DNA from: Bagarius yarrelli
Lineage: Eukaryota > Chordata > Actinopteri > Siluriformes > Sisoridae
Assembly (NCBI GenBank): GCA_005784505.1
Contig: VCAZ01000195.1
Coordinates: forward strand, 534,449-598,448
Direction: 5' to 3'
DNA length: 64,000 bases
Part shown: piece after piece, positions 61,331 through 64,000 of the stretch
Position numbering within the stretch: position 1 is the first letter of the stretch
Layout: each line of letters opens with the position of its first letter
The notes under the pieces: model-generated
Told to the model about the DNA's origin: nothing
Databases searched by the model: none
The model's input: only the letters and a program-made list of their open reading frames with translations
Program-made: the position numbers and the translations under genes

Positions 61331-62214
61331 ATGTTTGTGTGACCAAATGGAAATTTAAACCCAAAGGCTTATGAATAAATATATACAAATAAACTGGCAC
61401 TGATAGTTTTCTGCTCAGTCTCCATAAATCAACCAAGACAGGAACTGAAAAGATGTAAAGTTTTATACAGAATGCAGAAAAGGATGCAACTTAATTTCTA
61501 TGAAAATACTAGAATTACCTTTAATCTGGTTGTTAAGGGTGACAACTGCACCTGCCACTCCCTCACCATTGGGGCTGTTTTAAAACTCTTCCTGTTACTG
61601 AAAAGCCCATCACTCGAAAAACGGGCTACAAAAAGAGATCGCAGAGGAATGGAGAAAAGAAAAAACGATGGTCAACAGCATTGCTAACTACATGTCCAAC
61701 ACTTATTTTATTATTTAACATACATGATTCTTAACCTAGCTGTAGAGGAGCTTAATGTCAGCTCTCTCAAACAGCAAAATCTTAAAATCGGGTACATTTC
61801 TTGATACTATTTTCAGGTGACAATTATCTTACCTCTAACTTTAAACTGTTGTGTTCAACTCTGAAATCTAGTCGGGATGGAGCAACAACATCAAACGTGA
61901 TCCATTCACCTCTGTAATACGGCACCTGGAGTTTTAAAGAGAATTATTTCCATTATGATGCATTTTTAGTGACTCGTGACTCTGCAATTTTTTTTTTAAT
62001 GGAACCCAAAAATCATACCACAGTGTATTCACCACTAGGCAAGCATGGGAAAAAGAAGGTGCCATCCTCACGTGACTGGGCACTGCACAAATAAACGAGT
62101 GATGGATCATCAGATGAGGCACCATCTACAGGAGTGGAACTACAGCCAGTGATCTGCAAAAATCCCAATACATTAGGGGCATATTAGAGGAAACTGCACA
62201 GCAAATACAATTAT

Positions 62215-62455
62215 TAATTAAATTTTATTTGTATAGCACTTTTAACAAGACATCATCTCAAAGTATCTTTACAGAAAACAATATGAATATTTTATAAATA
62301 TTTTGTTTTTTTTATTTATAAAAAGTTCATATTTATCCCCAGTGAGCAACTCCCTAAGATGATGTTAGAAAGAAACCATTAGAGGAACCAGACTCAAGGG
62401 GAAACCCATCCTTATCTGAGTAACAGCAGTGTGTGGTTTTTTATAATGTCCTGTC
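62215..62455. repeat. Inverted copy of the 'ggttcctctcaaggtttctt' repeat
   Basis: On the plus strand it reads 'tttatttgtatagcactttt' ... 'gcaactccctaagatgatgt' ... 'gaggaaccagactcaagggg', the reverse complement of the repeat at 29752-30024. The centre is diverged. Confidence 0.65.
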
Positions 62456-62724
62456 TACAAACTGTATACTGTATATTCAAATAGAATTATGTCTTGATAA
62501 ATCAGATAAATTCACCAAAGCCAGATCAAGGTTAACTCAATAATTCCACCCGGGTAGCCATTTATATGGCCACATGTCTGATTTTTGTATTATTATTTGA
62601 ATGATTGATTATTATTATCTTAAGAACAATAGGAAAATGTTTAAAGGATTTAAGTAGAAATAGTATAGCAGTTAGTACAAAATATCTAAAACTAAATCAA
62701 TGTTTACCTTTTGAGCTTCGTTTG

Positions 62725-64000
62725 ACATTGCGAAGCATCCGCTATGGGAAATTCCCCACCTTCACTTTCCTTCTGAAGATTATGGGCTTACTTCAGTGCA
62801 TCAGACTGGGCCAATTGCTGTATGCAAATGAGCAATAAGCATGTGCTGCCATTTGAAGAGTATATAAGACATGGGGGGGGGGGGGGGTGTGGCAAAAGTG
62901 GCGTTGGACAACGCTGACTGCTTGCATCTACCGAAATGTACAGCCAGGGAGACTCCTTGGGGGCAGTGACGTCACGAGGGAGAATGAGCATTGTCAGCAT
63001 TGTCAGCTGTTCAGCTTTTTCTCGCCGTCCCATTTTTCCGCTGGGGGGAGATGCTCTGACCTCACACAGGCTGTATGCTTGAAAATCCTGACTCTGGTAT
63101 TAGCCAAGATCAGGGAGAAGAGTGCCTCGTTAATCCTCATAGCTCTGAACTAGCCAAATCAGCTGTGGTTTCCAGACCTAAGGGAGCTGCCGATTCCCAT
63201 CAGGACAGACTTACTGTCTCAGGCGGGAGGCAAAATCTGGCATCCCAGACCAGAGCTGTGGAGCCTAAATGCCTAGGCTGCTTCAGGGCCGCTAAAAGAG
63301 CTGGACGCACTCCTCTAGAGAAAGCGCGAGCCCCGTCCACAAGGCGGCTTGTATGCTTTGAAGTGCAAGTCTTTGCTCAATGGTGTGTCGCAAAGCCAGC
63401 CTTGACCCGAACAGCTGTTGTGTCGGACATACTCAGCTTTCTTCAGAACAGGCTGGACAGCGGCTCTGTGCCCTTCACTCTCAAGGTGTACGTAGCAGCC
63501 ATTGCTGCTTTTTGTTAGCCCTATATAGATGGGCAATCGATCAATGCATGCACTCGTAGTTAAATTTCTAATAGAGGCTTGGAGGCTTTACCTCCCTCGT
63601 CCGCCCGGAGGGCCTCCTTTTGATTCCTTGGTTATTGGTTTATAAACAGTGGATTTTTTTTTTCTGTTGCAAGTGTCTGTTTCGAACGTCGTGATTTAAC
63701 ACACTGTTCCCCTAGCGGATGCTCCAAAATGTCGCTTGTGAAGCTTAAAAGGAAACCTCTCCGGTTACTTTCATAACCTCAGTTCCTTGAGAGTAGGAAC
63801 AAGACACTGCGCTCATCGCCGTGCTCGCAGAATGTTGTGAGTAATGTTCAGGCACAGATTCTCTTTAAATGGCGGTAAGTGCTTATTGCTCATTTGCATT
63901 TGAGCGACAATCGACCAAGTCTGATGCACTGGAGTGAGCCAATAATCTTTAAAAGGAAAGTGAAGGTGGGGAATTTCCCATAGCGGATGCTCTGCAATGT
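62725..64000 (+). mobile_element. Deleted DIRS-like (tyrosine-recombinase) retroelement with inverted terminal repeats
   Basis: The left end from 62725 (acattgcgaagcatccgcta, then 'tgggaaattccccaccttca') reappears inverted at the right end up to 64000. The match extends over about 115 bases with some differences. Inside, an open frame (63075-63518, 147 aa) ends with VSDILSFLQ and TLKVYVAAIAAFC, which resemble the N-terminal, SAM-like part of the tyrosine recombinases of fish DIRS elements. Reverse transcriptase and the catalytic recombinase domain are absent: about 1.3 kb remains, where a full element would be several kb. A G-rich run lies at about 62875-62887. Its upstream neighbour on the minus strand is the first visible nomo exon. 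Confidence 0.75.

Larger units (their letters stand above)
54053..62153 (-). pseudogene. nomo: nomo (nodal modulator) gene fragment, 14 exons, five frameshifts, both ends missing in window
   Basis: Exons: 62019-62153, 61833-61925, 61519-61625, 60346-60498, 60020-60198, 59691-59832, 57972-58103, 57486-57624, 56901-56988, 56745-56808, 55941-56036, 55650-55854, 54527-54609, 54053-54212. NOMO signatures appear in the correct order: SLVYLCSAQSREDG, YRGEWITFDV, FSVTGRVL, GSFRLENMTTGTY, YKVTLSGQGFEQTV, NEEWCWKHKS, GYMLRCSLSHAI, GVNRFCLSKPG, ELHGPFHYEFSYWAR and GLFLQGQVTPELEGVEI. NOMO is an ER membrane protein with carboxypeptidase-like beta-sandwich repeats that works in the translocon. Exons 3, 4, 5, 8 and 12 each contain one frameshift (near 61571, 60408, 60183, 57546-57556 and 55741), though splice sites are kept. 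The roughly 340 C-terminal residues expected after exon 14 are absent and C4 exons follow. The N-terminal third is not in the window. Best read as an unprocessed pseudogene. Confidence 0.85.

Overview
The window looks like part of a teleost fish chromosome. The genes are vertebrate and intron-rich, with compact introns and consistent GT-AG splice phases. The intervening DNA is AT-rich and full of fish-type tRNA-derived SINEs, Tc1-like MITEs, microsatellites and a DIRS-type retroelement. The species cannot be fixed from sequence alone; an otophysan such as a catfish is only a guess.

Layout: (1) about 950-3260, plus strand, the 3' exons of ccdc12, a spliceosome-associated coiled-coil protein. 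(2) 6358-19528, minus strand, a complete kifc2 (minus-end-directed kinesin) in 19 exons. (3) 24393-26005, minus strand, a two-exon multi-pass membrane protein that fits tmem276, the neighbour of KIFC2 in human. (4) 28928-35268, minus strand, an intact cyp21a2-type steroid 21-hydroxylase in 12 exons. (5) 36979-46229, minus strand, a short tenascin-X-like gene: signal peptide, coiled coil, one EGF, an unusual lysine- and N-glycosylation-sequon-rich repeat exon, four FN3 modules and a fibrinogen-like domain. It carries two frameshifts and one in-frame stop. (6) 50817-53796, minus strand, nine intact exons for the gamma-chain end of complement C4, with no other C4 exon visible. (7) 54053-62153, minus strand, fourteen exons of a nomo gene fragment with five frameshifts and no 3' end. 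(8) 62725-64000, a deleted DIRS-like element with inverted terminal repeats.

C4, tenascin-X and CYP21 together match the core of the mammalian RCCX module of the MHC class III region, in a different order and orientation. The most notable features are the junction between a decayed nomo copy and an intact C4 tail, and the repeat exon of the tenascin. Exons were built by hand from splice sites, reading phase and remembered family motifs; no alignment was run.
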